A stretch of 64,000 bases of DNA. Origin: Sporolactobacillus sp. THM7-4 (GTDB lineage: Bacteria; Bacillota; Bacilli; Bacillales; Sporolactobacillaceae). Of the stretch, positions 35,544 through 44,700 are shown piece after piece. The notes below the pieces were generated by a model, which ran no database searches, was not told the DNA's origin, and saw only the letters and a list, made by a program, of their open reading frames with translations. Where the stretch lies: the NCBI RefSeq assembly GCF_004153165.1, contig NZ_SEMD01000004.1, positions 1 through 64,000 on the forward strand. Direction: 5' to 3'. The translations under genes and the position numbers were made by a program. Numbering within the stretch: position 1 is the stretch's first letter; each line of letters starts with the position of its first letter.

Positions 35544-36539
35544 ATGGAAAATCGTCATCAAGCCCTTGGGTTTTCTGATCAGGATGTCTTAAAAATGTAC
35601 GAAATCATGTTGACAGCACGACGAATTGACGAACGCCTCTGGCTTCTCAACCGGGCGGGTAAAATTCCGTTTGTCGTATCCTGTCAGGGACAGGAGGCAG
35701 CTCAAGTCGGTGCAGCTTTCGCGTTGAACCGTGAAAAAGATTACGTGGCGCCCTATTACCGGGATTTTGGTCTCGTGCTTGCCTGGGGCATGACGGTACG
35801 GGAGATGATGCTTAACAATTTTGCCAAAGCTGAGGATCCGAATTCCGGCGGACGGCAGATGCCCGGGCATTTCGGATACAGAAAGCTGAGGATGCTCACC
35901 CACTCATCACCAGTAACGACACAAAATCCACACGCTGTTGGCATTGCTTTGGCGGCTAAATTACGCGGCGATGACATTGTCAGCTTTGTAACATTTGGCG
36001 AAGGTTCATCCAATCAGGGCGACTTTCATGAAGCCGCCAATTTTGCCGGGGTGCATAAATTACCGGTCATTTTCATGTGTGAAAACAATCATTATGCGAT
36101 TTCAGTTTCCCTGAAGCAGCAGTTTGCCTGCGATCACATTTCCGACCGGGCCAAAGGATATGGTATGTTCGGTAAGACGTTTGACGGAAATGACCCGCTT
36201 GCAGCTTATGAAGCGGTAAAAGAAGCCGCCGATCGGGCACATCGCGGAGAAGGTCCTTCTCTTCTTGAAGCAGACTGCTACCGGCTGACCCCTCATACAA
36301 GCGATGATAACGATATGACTTACCGGACGAAAGAAGAAGTAGCGACTGCAAAGAAGCATGACGGGGTTATGACGTTTGCCGATTATTTACGCAGCCTCGG
36401 CATACTGACTGAAGAAAAAGAGAAAGAAATGGAAGAGCGGATTCGCAAAGACATTGACGAATCAACCGATTATGCCGAAAAGGCAGCTTTTGCCGATCCG
36501 GAGTCCGTTTTTCGCTATGTCTACGAGGAAAAGGACTAA
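35544..36539 (+). CDS. bkdAA: Branched-chain alpha-keto acid dehydrogenase E1 alpha
   Basis: E1 alpha, with E1 beta, decarboxylates branched-chain 2-oxo acids using thiamine diphosphate. The ThDP motif FGEGSSNQGDFHEAANFAGVHKLPVIFMCENN spans residues about 152-183 (GEGS...NN pattern). RYRxP-type YYRDFG and the regulatory-loop residues THSSPV and HTSDDNDMTYR match BkdAA rather than PdhA. The ATG at 35544 has GGGAGG 8 nt upstream, and the frame overlap with lpdV is not used. Products feed branched fatty acid primers or catabolism. Confidence 0.94.
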   Translation: MENRHQALGFSDQDVLKMYEIMLTARRIDERLWLLNRAGKIPFVVSCQGQEAAQVGAAFALNREKDYVAPYYRDFGLVLAWGMTVREMMLNNFAKAEDPNSGGRQMPGHFGYRKLRMLTHSSPVTTQNPHAVGIALAAKLRGDDIVSFVTFGEGSSNQGDFHEAANFAGVHKLPVIFMCENNHYAISVSLKQQFACDHISDRAKGYGMFGKTFDGNDPLAAYEAVKEAADRAHRGEGPSLLEADCYRLTPHTSDDNDMTYRTKEEVATAKKHDGVMTFADYLRSLGILTEEKEKEMEERIRKDIDESTDYAEKAAFADPESVFRYVYEEKD

Positions 36540-36552
36540 GGGGGAATAGATC

Positions 36553-37536
36553 ATGGCAGTGATATCCTATATAGAAGCGATAACCCAGGCGTTAAAAGAA
36601 GAAATGGAACGCGACGAAAATGTGTTTATTATGGGAGAAGATGTTGGAAAACGTGGCGGTGTGTTTCAGGCAACGAAGGGTTTATATGAAGAGTTTGGAC
36701 AAAAACGGGTGATTGACACTCCGCTTGCTGAATCAGCAATTGTCGGAGTCGGCATTGGCGCTGCGATGTACGGGATGAGACCGGTTGCCGAAATGCAGTT
36801 TGCCGACTTCATGCTTCCGGCGACCAATCAGATCATTTCTGAAGCAGCCAAAACGCGATACCGATCCAATAACGACTGGTCCGTACCGCTGACGATTCGT
36901 GCACCTTATGGCGGCGGCGTTCATGGCGGGTTATACCACTCTCAATCGATGGAAGCGATCTTCGCCAATGTTCCCGGACTTAAGATTGTCATGCCGTCGA
37001 CGCCATATGACGTTAAAGGTTTACTAAAGGCGTCGATTCGTGATCCTGATCCGGTGATCTTTTTTGAGCATAAACGGGCTTATCGGTTGATCAAAGGCGA
37101 AGTGCCCGATGAAGAATACGTTCTGCCGATCGGCAAAGCGGATGTGAAACGGGAAGGAGAAGACGTGACGGTGATCACTTATGGTCTTGCCGTTCACTTT
37201 GCCCTGCAGGCGGCGGAAAAACTGGCTGCAGAAGGTATTTCGACGCATGTTCTGGATCTTCAGACCGTTTATCCGCTCGATAAAGAAACGGTTATTGAAG
37301 CTGCGCGAAAGACAGGAAAAGTCCTGCTTGTCACAGAAGATACGAAAGAAGGCAGCGTCATCAGCGAGGTGGCGGCAACGATTGCCGAAAACTGTTTGTT
37401 CGATTTAGATGCGCCGATCAGGCGTCTGGCAGCACCGGATGTACCGCCGATGCCTTATGCGGCTCCATTGGAGAAAACCTGCATGCTTCAGCCGGATCAG
37501 GTAGAACATGCGATCCGTGAGTTAGCTGAATTTTGA
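36553..37536 (+). CDS. bkdAB: Branched-chain alpha-keto acid dehydrogenase E1 beta
   Basis: The 327-residue beta subunit shows the transketolase pyrimidine domain (FIMGEDVGKRGGVFQATKG, EMQFADFM, RAPYGGGVHGGLYHSQS) and the C-terminal transketolase domain. It completes the E1 alpha2-beta2 enzyme. GGGGGA lies upstream of the ATG and 13 bp separate it from bkdAA. The stop codon is directly followed by the bkdB ribosome site. Confidence 0.95.
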   Translation: MAVISYIEAITQALKEEMERDENVFIMGEDVGKRGGVFQATKGLYEEFGQKRVIDTPLAESAIVGVGIGAAMYGMRPVAEMQFADFMLPATNQIISEAAKTRYRSNNDWSVPLTIRAPYGGGVHGGLYHSQSMEAIFANVPGLKIVMPSTPYDVKGLLKASIRDPDPVIFFEHKRAYRLIKGEVPDEEYVLPIGKADVKREGEDVTVITYGLAVHFALQAAEKLAAEGISTHVLDLQTVYPLDKETVIEAARKTGKVLLVTEDTKEGSVISEVAATIAENCLFDLDAPIRRLAAPDVPPMPYAAPLEKTCMLQPDQVEHAIRELAEF

Positions 37537-37553
37537 ATGGAGGAGGCGGAAGA

Positions 37554-38864
37554 ATGAGTATCGAAAAAATGGCAATGCCTCAATTGGGAGAAAGTGTAAC
37601 AGAAGGAACAATCAGCCAGTGGCTTGTCGCAGTGGGTGATACAGTCAATAAATATGATCCAATTGCCGAGGTGACAACGGATAAGGTCAATGCGGAAGTT
37701 CCATCCAGTTTTTCAGGCAGGATTACGGCTCTCCTTGTCCAGGAAGGCGATACGCTGCCGGTTGGCGAACCGATTTGTTCCATCGAAGTAGAGGGTGCAG
37801 ACAGGGAAAGTGTGAAAACGGAGGATCCGCTGAAAAAAGAAAAACTTTCTTCCGGCGTACAGGACGATCGTGATCAGTCGATGAAAAAGCGTTATTCACC
37901 GGCTGTCCTGCGTCTTGCTCAGGAAAATGATATTGACCTTGAACAATTGACCGGTTCAGGAAGAAGCGGACGGATTACCCGAAAAGACGTACAGAATTAT
38001 ATTGATTCCGTGCAAAGTACAAAGAGTGAAAATGAGGTTCCCGCGAATAAAGAAGCTGAGGACCAGGGACAACCAGGGCGGCTGACTGGCGCAGCCTGCT
38101 TCTCGGAAGCAGTCGCTCAGGCGGCCGGAAAAACGGGAACGGGACAATCTTCCCGAACTGAAGCTGGAGATGTTGATGTACCCCTCACCGGAGTCCGGCG
38201 AGCAATCGCGAGCAACATGCTGCGAAGCAAGCACGAAATCCCTCATGCCTGGACAATGGTTGAAGTGGATGTAACCAGCCTGGTTAATTACAGAAATCAA
38301 ATCAAGAAAGACTTCCAGCAAAAAGAAGGAACGAAGCTGACCTATCTGCCGTTTTTTATCAAGGCGATCGTTACAGCTCTTAAGGACTTTCCGCGGATGA
38401 ACAGCACATGGGCCGGAGACAGGATCATTGAAAAGAAAGCGGTGAATATTTCACTTGCCGTCTCTTCAGAAGACGCTCTATATGTGCCGGTGATCAGAAA
38501 TGCCGATGAAAAGAGTATAAAGGGTATCGCTATTGCGGTAGACGAGCTGGCAAAGAAAGTACGCAACAACCGCCTGTCTCCCGACGATATGCATGGGGGA
38601 ACTTTTACGGTGAACAACACCGGCTCTTTCGGCTCGATTCAGTCACAGCCCATCATTAACTACCCACAGGCCGCGATTTTGTCTGTTGAATCGATCGTCA
38701 AGCGCCCGGTCGTTGTCAATAACATGATTGCGATCCGTGATATGGTCAATCTCTGTATCTCGATTGATCACCGCGTGCTGGATGGCTGGATCACCGGTCG
38801 TTTTCTTGCCCGTGTGAAAGAGCTGCTGGAGAACATCTCCCCGGATAACACACCGATTTATTAA
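37554..38864 (+). CDS. bkdB: Branched-chain alpha-keto acid dehydrogenase E2 (dihydrolipoyl transacylase)
   Basis: E2 carries acyl groups from E1 to CoA. The N-terminal lipoyl domain has the lipoylated Lys in EVTTDKVNAEVPS (about residue 44). The subunit-binding domain lies near 105-140 (SPAVLRLAQENDIDLEQLTGSG region), after a charged linker. The acyltransferase domain ends with the catalytic DHRVLDG. Length is 436 residues from ATG 37554; GGAGGAGG with 7-nt spacing excludes the TTG at 37533. It is the last gene of the operon. Confidence 0.95.
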   Translation: MSIEKMAMPQLGESVTEGTISQWLVAVGDTVNKYDPIAEVTTDKVNAEVPSSFSGRITALLVQEGDTLPVGEPICSIEVEGADRESVKTEDPLKKEKLSSGVQDDRDQSMKKRYSPAVLRLAQENDIDLEQLTGSGRSGRITRKDVQNYIDSVQSTKSENEVPANKEAEDQGQPGRLTGAACFSEAVAQAAGKTGTGQSSRTEAGDVDVPLTGVRRAIASNMLRSKHEIPHAWTMVEVDVTSLVNYRNQIKKDFQQKEGTKLTYLPFFIKAIVTALKDFPRMNSTWAGDRIIEKKAVNISLAVSSEDALYVPVIRNADEKSIKGIAIAVDELAKKVRNNRLSPDDMHGGTFTVNNTGSFGSIQSQPIINYPQAAILSVESIVKRPVVVNNMIAIRDMVNLCISIDHRVLDGWITGRFLARVKELLENISPDNTPIY

Positions 38865-38942
38865 AATGAATCGGCTTACCTTGTTTTTGTATCTATCAAT
38901 ACTCGTTTTGGTAACAATCAGGCTGTACCACGTGGATTATCC

Positions 38943-38987
38943 AACCCTCATCCTTATGCTGCTGCATAAGAACGAGGGTTTTTGCTT
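38943..38987 (+). terminator. bkd operon terminator
   Basis: AACCCTC and CTTATG (38943-38958) pair with CATAAG and GAGGGTT (38965-38980) with a small internal loop, followed by TTTGCTTTTT. Confidence 0.8.
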
Positions 38988-39052
38988 TTTATAAAGGAGT
39001 AAATACTGCATGCCGTACGCGAATGGGGAGCGGCATCCAGGGCTGTTGTGAT

Positions 39053-39925
39053 TTACGATTCATTATTCATCAGCAAATGTTTCGTGATAGCGACAAACTT
39101 TTTCGCTGCGGGAGAAGGATGAATCTGGATGGCCAGTCCTAACGTCCGGAAACTGTCCGTTTCCAAAGGTATCGCTTTTAATGGTGACAACGTTTGAGGC
39201 AGGACCATCTCCGGCAATATACTGATTCCCAGATGATGCCTGATCATGGCAAGAATCGCAGTCTCTTCTAACAATTCGAAACGGATCTTCGGTTGAATAT
39301 GATTTTCTGTAAAAATACGCTTGACTTCATGATTTCCCCCGAAAGCCGGCATGATAAACGGTTCCTGTTCGATCTGTTTTAATGAAACGACAGATTGATG
39401 ATACAAACTGCTGCTATTCGAAACGACACATAGCATGCGATCTTTTTTCAAAGGAACAATATGGAGAGGAGATGAACCATAGACATTTATAAAACCACAA
39501 TCCAATTTTCCATTCAGGATTCCCTGTTCGATATCGGCATAATTACCTTCTCGCAACTCGATCTGAATATGAGGATATTTCTGTTCCATGATTTGGATGA
39601 TTTGCGGAAGCCAATGCTTCGAAACACTCGTAAAAACACCTGCCCGGACTGTTCCTCTCGTCAGGCCGAGAATGCCTGCTGCTTCCTGGCGAACTTTTTC
39701 ATGGTCATACAAAACCTGTCTTATCGACGGGAGCAGCGTCTCCCCTTCCCGGGTCAGCTCGATAGCGGAGCGGTTTCTGAAGATCAGACGAAATCCGAAT
39801 TCAGACTCCAGACTTGTAATCGCATGGCTTACCGCTGATTGAGTCAGCCCCAGGGCATCAGCGGCTTTAGTGAAGCTCTTCAGTTCAGCCACTTTTTGAA
39901 GAATTTCAAATTTAACCAAACTCAT
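39053..39925 (-). CDS. LysR-family transcriptional regulator
   Basis: The 290-residue protein has an N-terminal winged helix-turn-helix (FEILQKVAELKSFTKAADALGLTQSAVSHAI) and a periplasmic-binding-like effector domain from about residue 85. The DNA-binding helix sequence and length are typical LysR. GGAGTG 9 nt upstream supports the ATG at 39925 rather than 39949. It is divergently transcribed from an EamA transporter, the classical arrangement for a LysR regulator and its target; effector unknown. Confidence 0.92.
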   Translation of the reverse strand: MSLVKFEILQKVAELKSFTKAADALGLTQSAVSHAITSLESEFGFRLIFRNRSAIELTREGETLLPSIRQVLYDHEKVRQEAAGILGLTRGTVRAGVFTSVSKHWLPQIIQIMEQKYPHIQIELREGNYADIEQGILNGKLDCGFINVYGSSPLHIVPLKKDRMLCVVSNSSSLYHQSVVSLKQIEQEPFIMPAFGGNHEVKRIFTENHIQPKIRFELLEETAILAMIRHHLGISILPEMVLPQTLSPLKAIPLETDSFRTLGLAIQIHPSPAAKKFVAITKHLLMNNES

Positions 39926-40075
39926 TGGCAGCAACACTCCGTTTACCATGAATCTATTTCATAATAAGAATTATAAACATTCATTTTATTTATGTAAATG
40001 GATGAATTATACTGAGTTTATCAGAATGAGATATTCGCAAGAATTTGCCGATGTCTTGAAAAATAATGGGGAGCA
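39926..40075. promoter_or_regulatory. Shared LysR/EamA control region
   Basis: The AT-rich divergent intergenic region contains an imperfect inverted repeat, ATTCAT around 39982 and ATGAAT around 40005, with T-N11-A character expected for LysR binding. No clear consensus promoter is visible. Confidence 0.3.
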
Positions 40076-40087
40076 GTGGGGAAAGAA

Positions 40088-41041
40088 ATGAGCCGGAGAA
40101 AAGCGGATATGATGCTGGTTATAGCCACGATGTTCTGGGGTTCGTCCTATCTATTCATGAAAATGGGCCTGCAGTCTGTTGAGCCTTTTAATTTAATTGC
40201 TCTGCGTTTTATCATCGCTTTTATCATTACCGGATGTCTTTTTTACAAGCGCCTCGTCCGAACGGATAGAAGAACGCTGTTATACGGATTTATCCTCGGC
40301 GTTAATTTGTTTTTTGTCTTTACAACGGTGACATTCGGTGTACGACTGACTTCCACATCAAATGCCGGTTTCCTGGTCAGTCTGACGGTGATCTTTGTCC
40401 CGATTCTCTCGTCTCTTCTTTTTCATAAAAAGCTGACTTTACAACTTGGGCTGGGTATTGGTCTTGCGCTGACCGGAATCGGACTGTTAACCCTGAAGAC
40501 ACATTTTGTCATCGGTACCGGTGACTTTTACTGCATTCTGTGTGCGTTATTCAATGCAATCTATTTTATTACTGCAAATAAACTTACAAGGAATTCCGAC
40601 AGTATCGCTTTAGGTGTTTGGCAGCTTGGGTTTACAGGAGTTCTGAGCGGATTGTTTTCACTGTTCACTGAAACGACACGTCTGCCCGGAAATACAGAAT
40701 CGTGGACAGCGGTTCTGGGACTTAGTCTGCTGTGCACTGCAGTCGGCTATATCATGCAGACTTCCGCTCAAAAATTTACAACATCAGAACATACGGGCCT
40801 TATTTTTACGCTGGAACCCGTGTTTTCCGCTTTATTTGCCTTTCTTTTTGCGGGTGAAAAACTTTCAGTGAAGGGGTACGTCGGGGCTGTCCTTGTTTTG
40901 CTCAGTGTCCTGATTGCAGTAAGCAAGTCCGGAAAGCTCCTGTTCCAATTACCCTTTCCATTTAAAAGATCCTCTATTAACCGAATGAAGAATTCTCTTG
41001 AAGTAAAATCTCCAAAAGGCAAACAGTCAATCAGCCGATGA
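40088..41041 (+). CDS. EamA-family (DMT) transporter
   Basis: This drug/metabolite transporter has ten hydrophobic helices in two EamA repeats; the first begins MMLVIATMFWGSSYLFMKMG. Such proteins export amino acids or metabolites. A basic C-terminal tail follows the last helix (LLFQLPFPFKRSSINRMKN region). The GTG at 40076 and ATG at 40088 are both possible starts; I chose ATG. The divergent LysR gene probably regulates it. Its 3' end overlaps the convergent miniprotein gene by 11 bp. Confidence 0.88.
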   Translation: MSRRKADMMLVIATMFWGSSYLFMKMGLQSVEPFNLIALRFIIAFIITGCLFYKRLVRTDRRTLLYGFILGVNLFFVFTTVTFGVRLTSTSNAGFLVSLTVIFVPILSSLLFHKKLTLQLGLGIGLALTGIGLLTLKTHFVIGTGDFYCILCALFNAIYFITANKLTRNSDSIALGVWQLGFTGVLSGLFSLFTETTRLPGNTESWTAVLGLSLLCTAVGYIMQTSAQKFTTSEHTGLIFTLEPVFSALFAFLFAGEKLSVKGYVGAVLVLLSVLIAVSKSGKLLFQLPFPFKRSSINRMKNSLEVKSPKGKQSISR

Positions 41042-41126
41042 TCGCAAAAACAAGTGCGGAGAGAGAAGATAAAATAAGTGCCGCGACCATAAGATAGATA
41101 ACGAATTTAAATAACTTTTCAGACAA
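41031..41126 (-). CDS. Prli42-like stressosome-associated miniprotein
   Basis: A 31-codon minus-strand ORF starts at TTG (41126-41124) with AAAGGAG 8 nt upstream and ends at TGA (41033-41031). The product begins MSEKLFKFVIYLMVAALI and is a single transmembrane helix with a short basic cytoplasmic N-terminus. This length and layout match Prli42, the Listeria/Bacillus membrane miniprotein that anchors the stressosome. It has its own promoter and overlaps the end of the EamA gene by 11 bp. Assignment is by recognition of the pattern and needs a profile search. Confidence 0.7.
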   Translation of the reverse strand: MSEKLFKFVIYLMVAALILSSLSALVFAIIG

Positions 41127-41182
41127 TGTGATAACTCCTTTAAAAATCGTTTAAGATCAAATAGAACTTCAGAACCTACCCT

Positions 41183-41212
41183 ATTATAAACATCCAATTC
41201 ACTGCTTTTCAA
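41183..41212 (-). promoter_or_regulatory. Promoter of the miniprotein gene
   Basis: On the minus strand TTGAAA (41212-41207), an 18-bp spacer and a consensus TATAAT (41188-41183) lie about 57 nt upstream of the TTG start. Confidence 0.7.
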
Positions 41213-41331
41213 CAGAGAGTTTGTCTGACTGTCCGGCTTTGTTATGATAGAATAAATGTTATCAGGAAAAAAATGACTTCGGTATCGATTCAATAGATAT
41301 TTGAGACGAAATATAAGTTGCACAGGAACGG

Positions 41332-42459
41332 GTGGTCGTATTGGTAAATGAGGAAAGGCTGGTTAAGGAGTTTTTCGAACTGGCTAAGGTTGATTCGGAA
41401 ACCGGGCATGAAGAGCAGATTTCTAATCACCTGAAGAAGAAATTCGAGGAGCTCGGTCTGGAGATTGCGGAAGACCAGGCAAAAGAAATAACGGGACACG
41501 CGGCAAACAATCTTGTATGCACATTGCCCGGGAATAGAGCAGGGACTCCGATTTATTTTGGTACACATATGGACACTGTCATTCCGGGCCGGAGTATCAA
41601 GCCTTCAATCCGTCACGGACGGATTGTTTCAGATGGAACAACCATTCTCGGTGCCGATGACAAGGCTGGCCTGTCGGCGATTATCGAAGCGCTTCGTATA
41701 GTTCAGGAGAACAATCTTCCTCATTCTGACGTGCAGGTGGTGGTTACGGTAGGTGAGGAATCCGGTCTATTGGGAGCAAAAGCGCTGGATACCCGGTTGA
41801 TCACGGCAGAATATGGCTTTACGCTCGACAGCGATGGTCCGGTCGGCAATATTATTATTGCGGCACCGAATCAGACAAAAATGAAGGTCGGTATTTACGG
41901 AAAGACATCGCATGCAGGCATTTCCCCGGAGAAAGGAGTTTCAGCGATCACTATTGCTGCCAAATCGATCGCCAGGATGCCGCTTGGACGGATCGATAAA
42001 GATACGACGGCAAATATTGGCCGTTTCGAAGGCGGGCAGGCAACGAATATTGTCGCTGATTTTGCCTGTGTTCTTGCCGAGGCCCGATCCCTTGACCGTT
42101 CAAAACTTGAAGAACAAGTAAAAAGAATGACTGATGCGTTTGAGCGGACTGCTGAAGAGATGAATGGACGTGTCGATGTGGAGGCGACGTTTATGTATCC
42201 GGGCTATCGATTCAGTCCGGAAGATAAAATAGTCGAAGCAGCAAAAAGAGCAATTTTGGCGATCGGAAGGACACCTCAGCTCTTAAGCAGTGGCGGAGGA
42301 AGCGATGCAAACGTGATCAGCGGAAAAGGTGTCCCGACCATTAATTTAGGTATCGGCTATGAAAAAATCCACACGACAAAGGAAAATATACCGGTTGAGG
42401 AACTGGTTAAAGCAAGCGGTCTGGTCCTTTCTCTAATTCACCAGGCGGTAAAAAGTTGA
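41332..42459 (+). CDS. yqjE: M20-family peptidase, YqjE/PepT-like
   Basis: The 375-residue zinc metallopeptidase is of the PepT-like (M20B) type that cleaves small peptides. Metal ligands are visible in THMDTV (His, Asp), GADDKAG (bridging Asp), GEESG (catalytic Glu and ligand) and DSDG; a dimerization domain lies at about 180-290. The start is uncertain: GTG 41332 and TTG 41341 are in frame, and the second gives the N-terminus VNEERLVKEF like B. subtilis YqjE. It heads the conserved yqjE-dinB-rnz order. Confidence 0.88.
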   Translation: MVVLVNEERLVKEFFELAKVDSETGHEEQISNHLKKKFEELGLEIAEDQAKEITGHAANNLVCTLPGNRAGTPIYFGTHMDTVIPGRSIKPSIRHGRIVSDGTTILGADDKAGLSAIIEALRIVQENNLPHSDVQVVVTVGEESGLLGAKALDTRLITAEYGFTLDSDGPVGNIIIAAPNQTKMKVGIYGKTSHAGISPEKGVSAITIAAKSIARMPLGRIDKDTTANIGRFEGGQATNIVADFACVLAEARSLDRSKLEEQVKRMTDAFERTAEEMNGRVDVEATFMYPGYRFSPEDKIVEAAKRAILAIGRTPQLLSSGGGSDANVISGKGVPTINLGIGYEKIHTTKENIPVEELVKASGLVLSLIHQAVKS

Positions 42460-42502
42460 ACCCATCTTCGTTTATATCATTTTTATAAAGGGAAGGATTG
42501 GG

Positions 42503-43711
42503 ATGGCAGGCAGCACTAAGAAAGCCCATATTATATTTCATATTGATATGAACAGCTTTTATGCATCAGTCGAAATAGCCCGTCACCCGGATTGGAAGGG
42601 GAAACCACTCGCTATCGCCGGAAGGCCGGAGGAACGTCACGGCATTGTGGTGACCAGCAGTTATGAAGCAAGAAAGATGGGGGTCAGAACGACGATGACC
42701 GTACAGGAAGCGCGGCGGAAGTGCCCTCAGCTTATTATTAAAGAGCCGGACTTTGTCTGTTACCGTTCGATTTCCGACCAGCTTTTTCAAATGCTTAAAT
42801 CTTATACGCCGATTGTTGAAAAGGCTTCGATCGATGAAGGCTATATGGACGTGAGCGAACTTTACGGCAGCAGACATCCACTCGTCCTTGCTGAAGAGCT
42901 GCAGCACCGCATCTTAATTGAACTGCAACTCCCTTGCAGTATCGGTATAGCTCCAAACAAATTTCTCGCCAAAATGGCTTCGAACATGAAAAAGCCGATG
43001 GGGATAACGGTTCTTCGAAAAAGAGATCTTCCGGAAAAAATGTGGCCGCTGCCGATCGGCAAGATGCATGGAGTCGGTCCCAGGACGGCGAAACGTTTTA
43101 AGCGGATTGGTATTCATACAATCGGCGATCTGGCAAAAAGTGATATCCGGAAAATTTCCAGCGGTTTCGGACTTCCGGGCCGGAAATTGCACGAGAAAGC
43201 GAACGGATGGGACAATCGCAGCGTCGATCCTGAAGCCTGGGACCGCTATAAAAGTATCGGTCATTCGCTCACTCTGACGCGGGATACTCGATCCATTGAA
43301 ACGATTCGCCGGACAATCGACCAGTTATCTGAAAAACTTGCAGCCAAATTGAAGCGTGAACATGTTGTCAGTTATGAGTTAACTGTCATGATTCGTTACC
43401 GGGACTGGCAAACGGTCACCAGGCATTTAACGACTGTACAGCCTCTGCACGAGAAAAAAGAAATCATGAACCATGCTCTGGAGCTGTTTCGCGCCCACTG
43501 GTCCGGAAAGTCCGTTCGGCTTCTCGGCGTGACACTGGCTGCTTTTCAGCCAGTTGCTGAATCGACGAAACAATTGGATTTATTTTCCTACAAACAGGAC
43601 GCAAAAAATGAATCTCTGGTTAATATTATTGAGCAAATTAATGATAAATTCGGTAAGGATGCATTGCGTCCGGCCGCTCGTTTGCGTGATTTTCAAAAAA
43701 AGAAATATTAG
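42503..43711 (+). CDS. dinB: DNA polymerase IV (Y family)
   Basis: This is a translesion polymerase of 402 residues. Catalytic carboxylates are in HIDMNSFYASVE (Asp about 14) and SIDEGYMDVSE (Asp and Glu near 113-114). Helix-hairpin-helix and little-finger domains follow. The C-terminal KQLDLFSY motif near residue 368 is a beta-clamp binding site. AAGGGAAGG precedes the ATG. By position it corresponds to B. subtilis YqjH (PolY1). It lies 43 bp after yqjE. Confidence 0.95.
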   Translation: MAGSTKKAHIIFHIDMNSFYASVEIARHPDWKGKPLAIAGRPEERHGIVVTSSYEARKMGVRTTMTVQEARRKCPQLIIKEPDFVCYRSISDQLFQMLKSYTPIVEKASIDEGYMDVSELYGSRHPLVLAEELQHRILIELQLPCSIGIAPNKFLAKMASNMKKPMGITVLRKRDLPEKMWPLPIGKMHGVGPRTAKRFKRIGIHTIGDLAKSDIRKISSGFGLPGRKLHEKANGWDNRSVDPEAWDRYKSIGHSLTLTRDTRSIETIRRTIDQLSEKLAAKLKREHVVSYELTVMIRYRDWQTVTRHLTTVQPLHEKKEIMNHALELFRAHWSGKSVRLLGVTLAAFQPVAESTKQLDLFSYKQDAKNESLVNIIEQINDKFGKDALRPAARLRDFQKKKY

Positions 43712-43764
43712 TTTGTGTATTTGTCGATGAACTATTTATAGATTGTAAAAAAGGATGAATTAGA

Positions 43765-44700
43765 ATGTTTTTTACTTTTTTAGGTACCGGAGCCGGATTA
43801 CCGGCTAAAGAGAGAAACGTAACCTCTCTTTCCATCAGTTTTCCCGAGTATGATGGTAATCTCTGGCTGTTCGATTGCGGGGAAGGGACTCAGCGTCAAA
43901 TTCTGTACTCTTCAGTCAAGTTAACAAAGCTGAAAGTTATTTTTATTACGCATCTTCATGGGGATCATATCTTCGGACTTCCCGGTATCCTCGGAAGCCG
44001 TTCTTTTCAAGGTGCAGAAAGCCCGCTGCTGTTGATCGGTCCGACTGGATTAAAAGAATACGTTGAGGTGTCTCTTCGCGTCTCCGGTACACATATACGT
44101 TATCCTCTCGCTGTTCGCGAACTTTCCGCAGCGGGCGGCGCTGCCTTCGAAGATGAGCATTTTACCGTTTCCGCCGAGCCACTGGATCATGGGATTTTAA
44201 GCTTTGGATACCGGATCACCGAAAAGGATTACCCGGGTGAATTGCTTGTTGATAAACTGAAACAGGCAGGGATCACTCCGGGCCCCATTTACAAACAGTT
44301 TAAAGAGAAATCTGAAGTGGTCCTTCCTGATGGACGTCGTCTTAAGACGGCATCTTTTGTCGGAGAAAAAAGGCAGGGACGCCGTATCACCATTATAGGT
44401 GATACGCGTCCCTGCGATACAGCTGTTGAACTGGCCGATCATGCTGATGTTCTGATTCATGAAGCTACATTCCAGGATCATTCACGGGCGCTCGCTTATG
44501 ATTACCATCACTCCACTTCCGTTCAGGCCGCTGAAATTGCAAACAAGGCCTCAGCGGAAAAATTGATTCTGACCCATATCAGTTCAAGATACCAGAAGGA
44601 CGATCAGACTCTTCTTCTTGAAGAAGCAAGACGTGTATTTCAGAATACGGAACTCGCAAATGACCTGTGGTCGTTTCATTTAAGACGCCAGCCGCGCTGA
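43765..44700 (+). CDS. rnz: Ribonuclease Z
   Basis: RNase Z cuts the 3' trailer from tRNA precursors lacking an encoded CCA. The metallo-beta-lactamase motif THLHGDH (His63, His65, Asp67, His68) and later ligands (LDHG, GDTRPC, HEATF, LTHIS) are intact, and the flexible-arm region near 150-175 is present. Length 311 matches the bacterial enzyme. The 3' end overlaps namA by 25 bp in convergent orientation with no terminator between them. Confidence 0.95.
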   Translation: MFFTFLGTGAGLPAKERNVTSLSISFPEYDGNLWLFDCGEGTQRQILYSSVKLTKLKVIFITHLHGDHIFGLPGILGSRSFQGAESPLLLIGPTGLKEYVEVSLRVSGTHIRYPLAVRELSAAGGAAFEDEHFTVSAEPLDHGILSFGYRITEKDYPGELLVDKLKQAGITPGPIYKQFKEKSEVVLPDGRRLKTASFVGEKRQGRRITIIGDTRPCDTAVELADHADVLIHEATFQDHSRALAYDYHHSTSVQAAEIANKASAEKLILTHISSRYQKDDQTLLLEEARRVFQNTELANDLWSFHLRRQPR

